Below are positions 10,901-23,119 of a stretch of DNA of 64,000 nt, piece by piece. Below the pieces are notes generated by a model. That model made no database searches and had not been told where the DNA came from. It worked only from the letters and a program-made list of their open reading frames with translations. Every line of letters begins with the position of its first letter. The stretch's first letter is position 1. Position numbers and translations under genes: made by a program. This DNA is from Cymodocea nodosa (taxonomy: Eukaryota > Streptophyta > Magnoliopsida > Alismatales > Cymodoceaceae). Location: NCBI GenBank assembly GCA_036874045.1, contig CM072342.1, positions 3,742,501 through 3,806,500 on the forward strand, in the 5' to 3' direction.

Positions 10901-13900
10901 GAAGCTCCCAAACAGACAAATGGCAGAATATTTCCACACCACTTGAGTTCACCTCTTGGTGTACTTGACAGATGGATGTGAATGAACATTATCATAAGAT
11001 ATAATTATAGGTGGTTACTTATGAATATATGATATGATCAATCATTCCTGCTACACATCAGATATTGGAAAAACCAATAGTAAAGTACCTGAACTCTCTT
11101 TGCCTCTTTAGCTTGTATAAGCCTTTCAATGTTTTGTGATGTAATAAAGTGGCTTTCTTCTACTCTTTCAACACCCTATGCAAATTAACACTAACATATC
11201 ACTTGCAAAAACTTGGAAAATATTTATTAATAAACAAGACCACCTTATTATCAATTTAAAACTACATGACAAGTAAATTTGCAAAATGAAGGTCTTTGGA
11301 ATAACTTAATTTCCTAACATGAGATTACTAAGGTGCAAATCATAATTTACAATCACAAAAATAAAGCCCTTGTAAAACCTAAGTAAATTTCAAATTGCAT
11401 TATTGTAGTTCATGAATTCTAAACATATGCACTCTCTTTGGTTCAACAATCAACTTATCTTAAATTAAATTGATTTTTTCATTTTAAAGGTGTATGTTTC
11501 GAACTTATGCATCTCTATCATTTTAAATATTATGTATCTATCTATCTTCTACGTGAGTGAAAAGTATAAATTGGAAAAAAAATAAGGCTGTTAAAACAAT
11601 TGGAAGTTAAGATTCAAGCTTATAATGAATTAATATAGCTTTAAAAAAAGAGGGGAAATATTTATATATTGGCTAAGGTGAGAGAAAGGAGAACTTGGGG
11701 TTTAAGTCAAGTGAAGTGTCTTTGAGGACAAATAATGATAGAATCTTAATAAAAGATGATGAAACTAAAAATAGATGATATAGGTATTTTAATAAATTTT
11801 TAAATGAAATCTCTATAGAAAATTTTTATATGCAAAACTACAATAGTCATGCTAATTATAAAAACCATAGTTATTTCCGAAGAGCTAATGCTTTTGAGTT
11901 AAAAAGAGTTATAAAAAATATGAAATGTTGAAAATCTGTTGGACCAAATGATATTCCTATTGAGGTTTGAAAATGCAAGATGAGAAAGGATTAGCTGGTT
12001 AACTAAATTTTTTTAATATAATTTTAAAGACTAGAGAAATGTCAAATAAATGGAGAGGGAACACTTCAATACCTATATTTAATAATGAAAGTGGCAATCA
12101 AAATTGTAATAATTATCCTAATATTATATTGATGATTCAGGTACTTGGATGAACTTTTTAATGAAATCATTATAGAATTGTTATATGCAAAAATTTGGAA
12201 CTAAATTTCAAGCACAATCATTTCAATCCAAAATGCATAGCATGAACACAAAAGATTACCATTCAACCATAGATGTGTAAGCAATATTCAATCGTGAGTA
12301 ATTTAGTTCAAAAATATGACTTAAACAACTAATAATTATTAGCACAAATAAGCAAACAAGTGCCTAAATAAAAAAATATGTTAATGGAAAAAATTCATAA
12401 TCATAGTATGAAAAATGAAAGGATTTTACACAAAATGTTTGTTGTGAAAAATGTTTAAACACAATTCTTGATGGTGTAAACCAGCCGATGTATGAAATAC
12501 AAAATTGTCAATTTTCAATAAAGAAGAAAAACTGTCAACATGTGAAGGAGATCATGAAAATAAAGGCAAAAAGATAATCAAAAATCACTTAAAATGCATT
12601 TTATGAGTAATAATAGACGGATCAATATGCATGAAATTATCATAGGTCATATTAAAATTGACAATACAAAGGAAGAACATCAAATTAGAGAACAAAAATG
12701 ACGAATCAGAAAAGGTTCAGGTAGAGAACTAATGAAATTCTAAGAAAAATTGAAATCATAGAAAACTGTCATGCAAGAAACAAAAATAAATAATAAATGA
12801 TATGGGTTGTGGTGGAACCATGCAAATTACAAAATGAGCAGGTTAGAAATATACAGAAAATTAACTTGAATTATACAATGTGCATGCCAACCTGTTCCCT
12901 TGCAAATGCTTCTGCTCCATCAAATGCAAGATATATATGAGGTGTTTTCTGCATCACAAGTCTTGCAAGAGATATAGCATTAACAACACTTGAAAGGCCC
13001 GAGACAGCTCCACACTTCATAGTGTTTCCATCCATGATACAAGCTTCCATCTCTACCGTACCATCAGTGGTCAGCACGGAGCCTCTCCCAGCATTAAAAT
13101 GTGGGCAGTTTTCTAATTCACAGACCTGCGATTGGAAATTATAGAATATTCACTAAAAACATCAGATAAGATGCATGGCTTTCATCATCATATTTAGACG
13201 TAGAATTAGAAATTGTTGTTATTTTGCAATTTAGGAGCTACAATTTTCATAGAAACAAAATCACAGGTTCAAAAGCAGTGCGGAAGGGTATTGATCAATT
13301 TAGTGGTAGATATCCACGATTAAAGCCAAAACGGGACGACATTAAAAAATTAAAGTTCGGGATCAAAAGTCAGATGCTCAGATCATCAATAATTTAATAT
13401 CACATTATTTCGGTAAGTAAAGAGCGAATCAAATAAAGACCAGATTATCAAAAAAATTTAAATAAAGACCAAGATGGTCTACCCTATCGATTTAAAGCCC
13501 AAGCTTGGGATCATTATATAAACTCTTAAAAGCAATCATGTTTCTAATATGAATGTCTCTATTTGTCACTTCCCTGTGTTACAACAAGAATGATACGGAA
13601 TCGAAAACCGAAAGAAACGCGCGAACTTTCCAAAATTCATCACAGCAAAAAACAAGCCGAAAGTCGCCAACTTTCGCTTAGATCGTCCCAAGATCACGAG
13701 AGTAAAGAAAGCAGGAGGATGTGGAGGAAGGAGGCGTACCACGAGCTCGACCACATCGAGCGGGGAGCGGCCATCCTTGAGAGCAGAGACGCCGAGGTCA
13801 ACGCAGCGGCTGAGAGCTGCCTCGCGGGGGATCCTTCTGTCAGGTGGGAGGGAACGAGGGATGTCGCCGGCGCCGCCGTGGAGAGCAATGACCCATCCCA

Positions 13901-13901
13901 T
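7983..13901 (-). CDS. ASPGA1: Isoaspartyl peptidase / L-asparaginase (Ntn-hydrolase)
   Basis: This Ntn-hydrolase should hydrolyse L-asparagine and isoaspartyl dipeptides, releasing stored nitrogen and clearing damaged peptides in the cytosol. Four minus-strand exons join in phase 0: 13901-13740, 13125-12892, 11175-11089 and 8456-7983, giving 318 residues. The N-terminus carries the family signature [11 protein letters not shown]; exon 2 has [10 protein letters not shown] and EMEACIMDG; the last exon has [14 protein letters not shown], where Thr189 is the expected autocleavage nucleophile, followed by [13 protein letters not shown] and GAGTYAN. Length and the ending [16 protein letters not shown] agree with the plant enzyme. 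The gene looks intact. Introns are large (about 0.6, 1.7 and 2.6 kb), and intron 2 contains a decayed LINE. A GTTAGT beside the stop resembles a donor, but the conserved C-terminus argues against its use. Confidence 0.92.
8457..11088 (-). other. Asparaginase intron 3 (2.6 kb), unclassified content
   Basis: Contains an A-rich stretch near 8870-8890 and a more complex, less AT-rich stretch (about 9380-9870) that reads like decayed coding sequence but could not be matched to a family. No gene is called inside. Confidence 0.4.
11580..12200 (+). mobile_element. Decayed RTE-type LINE fragment (reverse transcriptase)
   Basis: Plus-strand frames read pieces of a plant RTE-type non-LTR reverse transcriptase: GEIFIYWL near 11650, YFNKFLNE near 11790, [17 protein letters not shown] near 11875, GPNDIPIEV near 11940, and [20 protein letters not shown] near 12000-12060. 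The order matches the family, but stops and shifts interrupt it throughout, so it is long dead. It lies antisense to the asparaginase gene inside intron 2. A block around 11785-11845 recurs at 12140-12200. Confidence 0.75.
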
Positions 13902-14059
13902 TTCCCTGCCTCCTCCTGCTCACTTTTCCCTCCTTCCTCCGTCCGCCTATTCTTATAGGTCCGTGTCACAGATAACATCACTGCCTCCGTTTGTCGCTGT
14001 CTCGTATCCAGGTCAAAATAAATTTTTAATAATAAGGCTGACGGTGGCAGATGCGTGAT

Positions 14060-14990
14060 GGTGGAGGAAACTGCCATGCCGGCCGTTTTTTTTTTTTCTT
14101 TTTCTTTTTCTTTTTCCCATCCACTCTCGTGAAAATCAAACATTAAAAATGCATGATAAATATTTTATGTTTATGTATTATCAGAAGTATTTTATTTATA
14201 TAAAAAGATAAATTATATTATAATATTTAAGTTTTTGAATTTTGTTACGTGAAATTAAATTCTTTGAAATGTCATTCAAAGGAAGTTGCAAATTACGGTA
14301 AAACTATTGAAGTGGAATAAATAAATTGTAAGGATTTTTTTTGGAGAAAGCTATATATATATATATACATATGAGAAAAATGAAAATGTCGAGAGATAGA
14401 GAGAGAAGTGTCTTCTTTTTTTGTTGAATTAGAGTAAAATTAAAAAATTAACCATGCCGTCCAAAGTTAAAAATAAAAAATCAACAGTATTAATTGACTG
14501 ATGTGCCGTAATAGTGTAACGAGCGGTATTAATGGACTGATTATAGTGTAGATTAGTGGCAAAGAAAAAGAGAGTACTTGATTCCATAAACATTCGATTA
14601 ATTAACTCAAAAATTTTGACTTCCAAATGAGCGCAACATATAGAACGAGGTCTTTTATTAATAATAAAAGTAAATATTGGAGAACAATTAATCACACACA
14701 ATATATAACATCAATTATTTTTTTGATTATTGCTATTCCCTTGTGGTTACGTTTTGGTTAATTACTCTTGGAACACATCTGTCTTGCCTCTTCCAGTACA
14801 TTCAAATGATATAAGTTGCATGTGTCTTTAAAAGTTTATTTAATTAATGCATTGGAAGCTTTGTTGGGCTAAATTTTTGCCTCATGGACTTGTTCATGGA
14901 GAATGTGAAATTACCAAAAAAGGGGACGGAGAATGTGTTTCAATCTTTGATTAAATTAATTATTTAATTATCAAATATTCCAACTCAGAA
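14060..14990. other. Intergenic, asparaginase promoter side
   Basis: Contains a T-rich pyrimidine tract (14084-14117), a short TA run near 14350 and an AT-rich spacer. No coding region seen. Confidence 0.4.
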
Positions 14991-14993
14991 GCT

Positions 14994-15067
14994 GGCCTAT
15001 TAGCTCAGTTGGTTAGAGCGTCGTGCTAATAACGCGAAGGTCGCAGGTTCGAAACCTGCATGGGCCA
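14994..15067 (+). tRNA. tRNA-Ile (anticodon AAU)
   Basis: A 74-base cloverleaf without an intron. The acceptor stem GGCCTAT pairs with ATGGGCC (one T-G wobble), with discriminator A. The D-arm begins TAGCTCAGTTGG, the anticodon loop is CTAATAA with AAT at its centre, and the T-arm is GCAGGTTCGAAACCTGC. An ATTTT run about 10 bases downstream can serve as Pol III terminator, and a CAA motif just upstream is typical of plant tRNA genes. Confidence 0.97.
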
Positions 15068-15069
15068 AT

Positions 15070-18000
15070 AATGTCATTTTCGTAGTGTGCCAACTTCTTT
15101 TTAAATGTTGTGACGCTGACATATATTTTAGTTTTGTTTTATTTTCAACTCATTCCCTCCCGATGAAAGTCACCGAAATTAGATTGTACAAGATCATAAT
15201 CTTTTTACTGGTATTTTTCTGAAATGGTGATAAATATGTATTTCTTATGATTAGAAGCGTCCTAACATTCTAAATTAATGAACCCTGCAAATGGCTCCAA
15301 GCCAATATCAATATCTCATCCTACGACGGACATATTAATATTCCTAGTTGTCGTTGGATTTAATTAATTAAGACGTGTTTGGATATAATATTCCTAGTTG
15401 TCCATATAAATAAATGATAGGCTAAATATTCTATTCAAGTTAATAAATATTCAATATTTTCCAATGTGTGTTGACGGTGCCGAATTAATTTAAGTTAATT
15501 ATACATTTATGGATGAAATAATCTATTGGTGCCAAATGATTGCGAGGATGCTGACCGTGGACAAAGCAACCAACCCACGTGCTTGTTACGGTGATCACGT
15601 GCAAAGATTTAATTTAGGTTTGAGGCAGCTTTATTAATTTGCAGGTTACGAGCGATCGAAGGTCCTCCGTTGCGTCTGGCATGGATCCAAGGGAAGCTTG
15701 CGCGGGAAGTTGGTGGCAGAAACGATACGAGAAGCACGTGAATTTATGGTGAACATGTGAGAAGAATGAAAGAGCTGTTGCGTTGCTGCCGCTGCTGCTT
15801 CAACAGCAACCCAGAAAGATGGAGGGAAGAAGCAGAAGAGCTTTTGCCCATACATGGTGCATGTGAAATTTAATGGTCGTCTCTCACTCCCCCCTCCCCC
15901 CCCCATTCCGGGACCATGTTGGGGGGGAAACGGTTTTGTTTGCAGAAACTGCATCTTCTGCTGTAGAGGAAGGTGGAGGGGGGGGGGGGGGGACAAGCCA
16001 GTCTTGCTATTGTGCTCTGTTCATAATTATGCAATGTTTCTTACCTACCTTTGCATCTCAAGGCTGGCCGTTCGATGTACGTACGACCGACTTCCAGCAC
16101 ATCCATCTGTTGAACTAATCATTCCAGCTTCCACACACACCTTTTGTTTTTAAGATAGCAAGTAAACCAGCTTTGGCTGTGCAACGTCAAGAGCTTTGAC
16201 GTTGTACAAAAGAGAATAACAAAATGCCTTAAAATTAACTGAATTAAAGGTGAGGGTAGAAAAATAGGTTTAGAATGAAACAATTCACAAAAATAGATTG
16301 AACTTCATTAAATTTATCAGCAACAACTTCTATTGAGGGTTTTCTATTTTTAAAAAAATCAGAATGAAGTAAAGGAAAGAGTATTGTTTAATGTCAATAT
16401 GATATTTCAAGAGAGAATTTTTTAAAATAATATTATTTTCTTTTTAATTTTATATTGTTCAGGGAAAGGCTAAAAAAACCAAGGTATCCCAAATGACTGG
16501 TTTTACTTCAAAATTAGGATCAAGAAAGAAAGAAAAAAATGCATGGGACAAAAAATCATCATATAAAAGAAGATTACACTTGTTGATAAGAAAAGCTGCA
16601 ATTTATTACGATACTACAATATACAAACAAATACTTTGCATTTTTGTTGACGAGATTACCACAAAAACAGGTGTCTATATCATTCTGCACGCATATCTGA
16701 TACGGAGAAAAGGACCTTTTTGACCAAATATATAACTTTGGACAAGTTTGTAGATATGGTCCTTATTCATGCATGTGTGTTATTTATTTTGATGCCCTTC
16801 TAAATTCTCATGATACGCTTCTTTTATGTTGTTGTTTAGGTGAGTTATATATATATATATCCTTCCAGACATGTCCAAGCCTTCTGACCTTGGGTTAATA
16901 TGAGGATATAATCGTAAGTCGGTTTTTTTCTTCTACAGAAATATTTGTTGTTGATATCATTTGGTTGGACATTACAAGGCAAATTCCCGATCGACATATG
17001 AGAAAAAAGAAGCGTGGAGTATATTATTGATTGGCACAGAACTAATACGAAAAGTAAGAGGAGTATCTAATAAATTCTTAATCTTATGCGGTGGTTGATG
17101 AAAACATCCTTGGAAAAATTGCATGCGGGGATTTAAATTGATGGCGACGGTCCAACACTCAGATCCATGTAGCAAAACAGAAAGTACCAACATTTGCAAA
17201 GGCAAGGAATATTCCATCCAAAAGGAAAAATTAGCAAAATAATCCGAAAATTAAAGATAAATGAGTATATCTAAACACCTCCATGGTACCCCTGTTTTTT
17301 TTTCCTCGCAAAATTATAATTACCACGTTTTCAAATGTAAAAAATAACATAAAGATTATTTATGTAGAAGGTAATTGTTATTTTCAAAATTGATATAAAA
17401 ATTGAGAGGTTTTATTCTTTTAATTTCTATAAATTTTCATGTTACACAGATATCTAAATTTTAAACTTTGTTGCTATAAATATATAAACATGTTTCAAAA
17501 ATAATACTTTTCTATCGTTTTTATCATTTTTCGTGAATTCTAAACTTATTGTTACTTTTCTTTTTTATCATTTTTACGGTAAAACACAGAGCTTAAATAA
17601 TAAATCTGTTCTCATGGTATGTGAATAAATAAATTCAGAAAATAAAAAACATAGGTGTGGTAGACACAAACAATGTGTAGCTAAAATAAATTTCAAGCAT
17701 TTCTTTATTATATCACCTATTCTTCTCTCATGATCTTCATTAATTATATATCTGTCTGTACGTATGGGCATCTAAATACATGGAGCACAGATAAACCACG
17801 GATAAATTAGATGCATGATCAGAAAAAGACGTCTCATCTTTTCCCGCAAGATTGGAGGCAAGTAGGCCAAAGAAGCACCGCAGGACGGCAGTGGAGGAGC
17901 AGGAAAGTGGTAAAGTGTGTGTGTCAGAGTGAGAGTTTGGGGGGAGTCCTCTTCAAACTTCATCTCTACTCTGTGGTCAGTGTTGTCCACCATTATTGGG

Positions 18001-18100
18001 CTTTTACGATTTCCAAAGTGACCTCACCATGTGAGGTGATAAATCCCTCCTAAATGTGATGCACTGATGCCTTCCTTTTCGACCGATTGATTTATTTTAT
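15070..18100. other. Intergenic region between tRNA-Ile and SPL6
   Basis: About 3 kb. It holds a poly-C run (about 15889-15904) followed by G runs (15919-15927 and 15978-15992), scattered TA tracts, and a LINE-like fragment at 16972-17217. Short open frames at 15646-16153 overlap the homopolymer runs and are not convincing genes. Confidence 0.45.
16972..17217 (-). mobile_element. Possible LINE reverse-transcriptase remnant
   Basis: A minus-strand frame of 81 codons contains LVLSVLLHGSECWTVAINLN, which resembles the segment after the palm domain in RTE-like LINE polymerases (LxYGSECW type). The rest of the frame does not match anything I know. The call rests on one short motif. Confidence 0.35.
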
Positions 18101-18102
18101 CC

Positions 18103-18109
18103 TATAAAT
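18103..18109 (+). promoter_or_regulatory. Candidate TATA box of the SPL6-type gene
   Basis: TATAAAT followed by a pyrimidine/AC-rich leader from about 18130. The leader appears to continue to 18710, where GGAAG|GTACGG is a good donor; the matching acceptor is TTGCAG at 19542, giving an 832-base leader intron. Confidence 0.5.
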
Positions 18110-19606
18110 TAAGCTCCTCTCACTTCCTTTCTGGTCACGAACCAGTCACCACCGCCACCACAACCACACTGCACCCACCCTCCGTTCCCCCGGCATCCCC
18201 GTCCGCACCTGCCGCTTCCTTGGTCGTCCTCTGGGGTCGATCGACTGGGAAAAGACCGTATTTTTCCGCTTCAACGGCCCATCCTCTGAAATGGGTTCTG
18301 GCCCTTTTCTGCTGTTGGGCAGGTCGGTATTGCCGTCCCTCTGAGTCTTCTTTCTGGGAGGATGGAAGAAGTCCCTCTCTGTTGCAGGTTCTGTTCCTTC
18401 CCTACAATCTTGCCGGTTTGGTACTTCTACCTTTTGCAGCTTTTGGGGCCTTTTGTCCGCGAGGGATTTTGCCTATTCTCTCGTGGAATTTCTTTATCTT
18501 TTTTTTTTTTTTCCCTTCTGTTGAGATCAATGTTTGGAAGTACATTTTATTCGCCATGGGTACTTGTTGGTTGTCAATTTGAAGAGGGTGCTTAACTTTT
18601 GGTAGAGAGGACGCTCCCGAGGATCGACTGTTCTCCATGAGATTGTCAGATGGCCTTCTTTCCGTATTGATTGTTCATATGAGGCTCTATTATGGTTTGG
18701 TACTTGGAAGGTACGGATCCTTTTACAACTACTTGCATCTTTCTTTGTTTATTTAATATATTTTTTCAACATTCGTCTTGGGCTGTGTTGTATTTCTGAA
18801 GATGCGGGACTGTGTAGAAGGGTTAGCGTATGCTCTCGTCTAGGTGGGTTCTTCAGAGCTATCGTTTTTGCCTTTTTTTAGTGTATTCGTTCGACCCATT
18901 CTTAAAAAGCTTTTCCTTATTGGTTTGTTGTAATAACAGTTTCTTTCTGATATCATCCCTACTTCGTTATTCTAGTCCTGGTTGCGATGCTATTTTTCTT
19001 AAACTAGGGATTTGCTTTGCTTTTCATGGTTCGACTTAATAATCTAGGTGGGTTATTTATTGCAAGCGCCAATGCATAATCCCATGTCCTTGTGAGCATT
19101 CTGGTAGAAGTAGCGTAATTTTATCCTAAAATCAATCTTCAATTTATGTCCTTATTGGTATAACTGGTGGTTTCCCCTCAGTAAGAGTTGATCCATGGTT
19201 TTCTACTTGACAGATTGATCATAAGTTTATTTATCAATTATCATGATGCTTGTGGTTGTCTGATAATATTTACTTGCAAACACCATTGCTAATTTAATGC
19301 CGCTCCATGGTTAGCATTTGTGGTGTTTTTTGGAAGGGTGTATTTAAGGAGTTAGTACGGCATTAATGTAAAAGTACTCTCTCATATGCCGGCATTTATT
19401 AATGGTTTCTTACTGTCTGGTTTCTTCTTGCATTTACACACTTTTTTAAATTGCACTTGTAGAGCATCTACATGCAGATTTTGTTGAAGATTTTTTTTTG
19501 TGTGTTTGTATAAACTGATGGTACAACTTCTCTAAATTGCAGTTGTGCGGCATAAACAACCAAAATCAACAGAAATCCCACCCTTTACCGCTTAATTATA
19601 CAAATC

Positions 19607-22600
19607 ATGGAATCTTGGATGTGCAATTCTCAGGGAAAGTGCCTTACAATGCCTGATGGAATCATTCCATATACTGACGACATGACAAGAATAAAAGGTA
19701 CACCAACCAAGTGGGAGTTGGAAGGCTCCTTCAACAATGATGGTACGGTTCTTTTCAGCGGTCAAGATGTGACTGAGAGTCTGAAACACGTAGAGAGTTG
19801 TGCTGGCAGTACAAAAAAGACGTTCTCTGGGTCAGTTGTAGAATTATTTGGCAAAAGTACTACTCACCTTCAGGTAACAAATACTTCTCATTCATTTAAC
19901 GAGAAGGCATTCTCAGGTGAAAAGGAGACTGGTTCAAAAAATTCAAGTTCTGTAATTGATTCTGATAGCAAGGAATCTACAACCATAGATCTAAAGCTTG
20001 GGAGATTTTCCGACTGTAGATACTCCAAGAAATGCAACTCTATAAGAGATGCAGAAACTTTTAAATCATTTGCATCACCAATACCGGCAAAGAGGATAAG
20101 ATCAACCAGTCTGAATGTACAAACTCCATTTTGCCAGGTTTTTAACTGTAACATGGATCTTAGTTCCTTAAAGGATTACTACAAAAGGCATAAAGTTTGT
20201 GAAATTCACTCGAAAACCTCTGTGGTCATTGTCAATGGCATAGAACAGAGATTTTGTCAACAATGTAGCAGGCAAGTCTTCTCCCTTGACAATTGTATAC
20301 TACTATCCTGCTAGCATGGTCATTTCCTTGGAGCAGTCTACATTGGTTTTATGTTCTTTAACGTAAAAAATTCATGGACAATTTTATTTTCACTATTCTG
20401 AATGTCAACAAGAAAAAACATTAGGTACATAATAAAGAAATTACAAACGTTTGTGTTAAATGCATTCTTCTTGTTCAACAACCTGGAAAGAAGAAACTGA
20501 ACAAAAGGGTTTGATATTGAACTGCTTTCGAGACATGGACCCTGTTTTTGTTTTGAATTTGTGTATTACAATATTCTTTACTGCTAAATATTACGGAAAA
20601 AATTACAACTGAGACCATTCAAACAATGAAGCATGATAGGGAAGTTTAGCTATTTTGAATGTTATGGTTCTCTGAATATCGTTCTTACGTAAGTGACATG
20701 AAAATTCATAAGATTCCTGCCATACAAGATTCTAAAGTGTTCTCTTCTCTGTCTGTTTTGCAATATTGCTGGTTTAGTTTTATTCTTTCCATATCTTGGT
20801 TATAAATGAAACAACCAAGGAAGTTCAAGGAGAAATGCCTTAGTGTATGTTTTCTACTGATGACAGTTTTAATTGATCAAAGTAAGTAAGTTAGGATTTG
20901 GTTTCCCTTGAGTGTAACTTTTTCAATATTTCACGTCATTTGTCAAATACTATATTTAATGTTGACTTCTATAATGTTAAAATTTGTTTTAAATCCTTGT
21001 ATTATCAGTCTGATGCTGTTTCATATTTATCTTTCTGTTTTTCTTTTATTTACGCGCAAGATCACTTTAAAGTAATTTTCATTGTTCTACACATCAACAA
21101 TGTCTGATTATAATGATTTCTTGTCATTCTTAAGATGGATTATTGGATTTTTTTCTTTCATGGAAGATTTATGTGGATTTTGTGTTGCTAAATCTTCAGA
21201 GATCTCGAATTAAAGAATCTACGGTTGGTGCATTATGTGGCAGTGATTTTGGTTCTTGATTTTTTTCAGTTATTGGATGAAATTTTTGCTTGCCCACCTA
21301 TTTGGTTGGTGTTGTTGGTAATCCTAGTAACATTCTCCTTTTATAGTTTACATTAATATACTTTTATTTAAAACATTTATTTGTGTCTTTTTTGTCATAA
21401 ACTCAATATATTTAATCATGAAAAACTCACTTTTTCCATGGTGTCATAAACTCATAATGTGTTGGTGATATGTGCAGATTTCATTTGTTGGATGCCTTTG
21501 ATGCTGGCAAGCGAAGTTGCAGAAAACGGCTTGCTGGTCATAATGAACGTCGCAGGAAGCCACAAATAGATATTAACTCTGCAAGGACTGGAAGAATGAC
21601 ACAACCTTACCATGGTAATTATGGATTTATAACTTCGTTATATCTTGCTCTGATTTTCTGACAACACACACAGTGAAATTTCGGCTGCTGCCAATTGAAA
21701 ACTACGTTTTGTCCTAAAAATCCTGTTCTTTGTAATATCTTTTTCAAGATTTGTCGTTATTTTTTTCCCCATTTTGACATCTTCTTAAAATGTGGATAAT
21801 TTGAACTCGTTTTTGGGATGAAGAAACAAGGAATGATGGAAGATTGATTATCATTTGCTATGTGACTAACCTTTATTACGGGGGTAATAAAATACATAAA
21901 TCCCACGCTATAAAAAACGTGTGCTAGTAGTCCCTTCACGTTGATTAACCAAATCCCATTTATCACGAAATGTCAATGTTTGCATTTTTCAGTCACCGCT
22001 ACTTCATTTATGGTGTGTGGAACACACAGTGCTTCATGATAATTCTTGGGTGTAATATGCTTTTTGCAATTATTAAATAACTTAATAACATGAAAGCAGT
22101 GAATATGTTTAACAGTTAGATATTTGCTGTGAGTTGGGAAGAAAACTGCTAGTTGACCAATACAACGCAATCACTTCTTTTGTAATAATATTCTGCACAT
22201 TAATATTTGTCTATCTAAATTTTCTGGTGAATGTCCAAAATCATCTAGTACGCTGGTTTATCTTTGTTCTGTGTTGCCTACATTGATCCTAAGTCCTAAC
22301 TGTCGACTCATTCACTGGCGTGGCATTTCTCTGAGTACCACTTCATCAGGTAGCACATCTTTTGTTTCTCCAGATATGTTCCCCTGCGGCATACTGCAAG
22401 GAGCAAGTTATGAGAATGCTAATTGGCAAGGACAAGCCCAATCAAGGGAAAGCACACTCAGCTGCAATGCTCCATTGAATGCAACCGTTGATGGACAACT
22501 AATTCCAAGATCCCTCAACACTGCTGTCGGCACTCAGAAGCATTTTCCCTCAGATGTCATCAATGCGATAAATCCTGATGGTATCCATGTCAACCAATGT

Positions 22601-23119
22601 GAAGTGGGCTTTGGAGCTTTAACCTTTGTTGTCGATGATCAGTTGCACGATAGAAGTCTTCCTGTGGTATCATCTGTCCCCACCTGTGCTCACTCTCTTC
22701 TGTCATCACAACCACATAGATCGTATTTGCATTCAAGTGATGTATCGGCATCAGGTCAACCATTATTGTTTCAAGATGGGAATGTGCAGTGTGGTAAGGT
22801 ACCTTATCTTGGCAAGGCATTAGCGGTGGAATCACAAGCTTCAAGTAGTGTCATTCCGAGTAGCTGCAACTCGTCGAGAATGAACAATCTCCAAGATCAG
22901 CAGATCGGTATTCTGGGTTCCTATTCCAATAATGATGAGGGTTTTGATGTTCACAGCAGTGGCAATCGTTTTATGACCACGGAAGATAACTTCGCTGACG
23001 AAAGTGGGCATACGATTGATTTGCTTCAGTTGTCATCTCTGCTACAGAATGCTGAAGAGCGTAGGTCTGTACAAGTGAAACAGGAGTCTGATCGATTCAA
23101 ATCGTTTCCAAACGTATAA
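19607..23119 (+). CDS. SPL6: SBP-box transcription factor, SPL6 type
   Basis: This is a nuclear zinc-finger transcription factor of the SQUAMOSA-promoter-binding-like family, which controls phase change and organ development. Exons are 19607-20271, 21478-21614 and 22350-23119, giving 523 residues. The SBP domain (about 176-251) has all eight zinc ligands: C176, C181, C198, H201, then C217, C220, H224, C236. It ends in the basic signal [14 protein letters not shown]. The phrase [20 protein letters not shown] and the C-terminus [12 protein letters not shown]...VKQE match SPL6 rather than other clades. The intron splitting the SBP domain starts with GC (AG|GCAAGT) and ends ATGTGCAG, so it is a GC-AG intron in the position conserved in this family. 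The last exon contains a perfect miR156 target. The gene appears intact. Start chosen as the first ATG of the frame (MESW), like MDSW in Arabidopsis SPL6. Confidence 0.93.
20272..20277 (+). other. Non-canonical GC splice donor in SPL6
   Basis: The exon ends TGTAGCAG and the intron begins GCAAGT. Joining to the acceptor at 21477 restores the invariant [14 protein letters not shown] across the junction, which no nearby GT donor does. Confidence 0.85.
22686..22705 (+). promoter_or_regulatory. miR156 target site in SPL6
   Basis: GTGCTCACTCTCTTCTGTCA is the exact complement of the common 20-nt plant miR156 (UGACAGAAGAGAGUGAGCAC). It lies in the last coding exon and is translated around residues 380-386 (CAHSLLS), the usual place in this gene family. 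This implies post-transcriptional repression in juvenile tissue. Confidence 0.95.

Noticed and set aside
13563-14143. Frames of 131-149 codons around the asparaginase first exon
   Set aside because: Overlap or oppose the real exon 1 and its GC-rich leader.
15646-16153. Frames of 81-116 codons in the tRNA-SPL6 spacer
   Set aside because: They depend on homopolymer C and G runs and have no domain or homologue that I recognise.
18220-18595. Upstream frames of 77-120 codons in the SPL6 leader
   Set aside because: They could be upstream ORFs, but composition looks like untranslated leader and the frames overlap a T-run; no evidence for translation.
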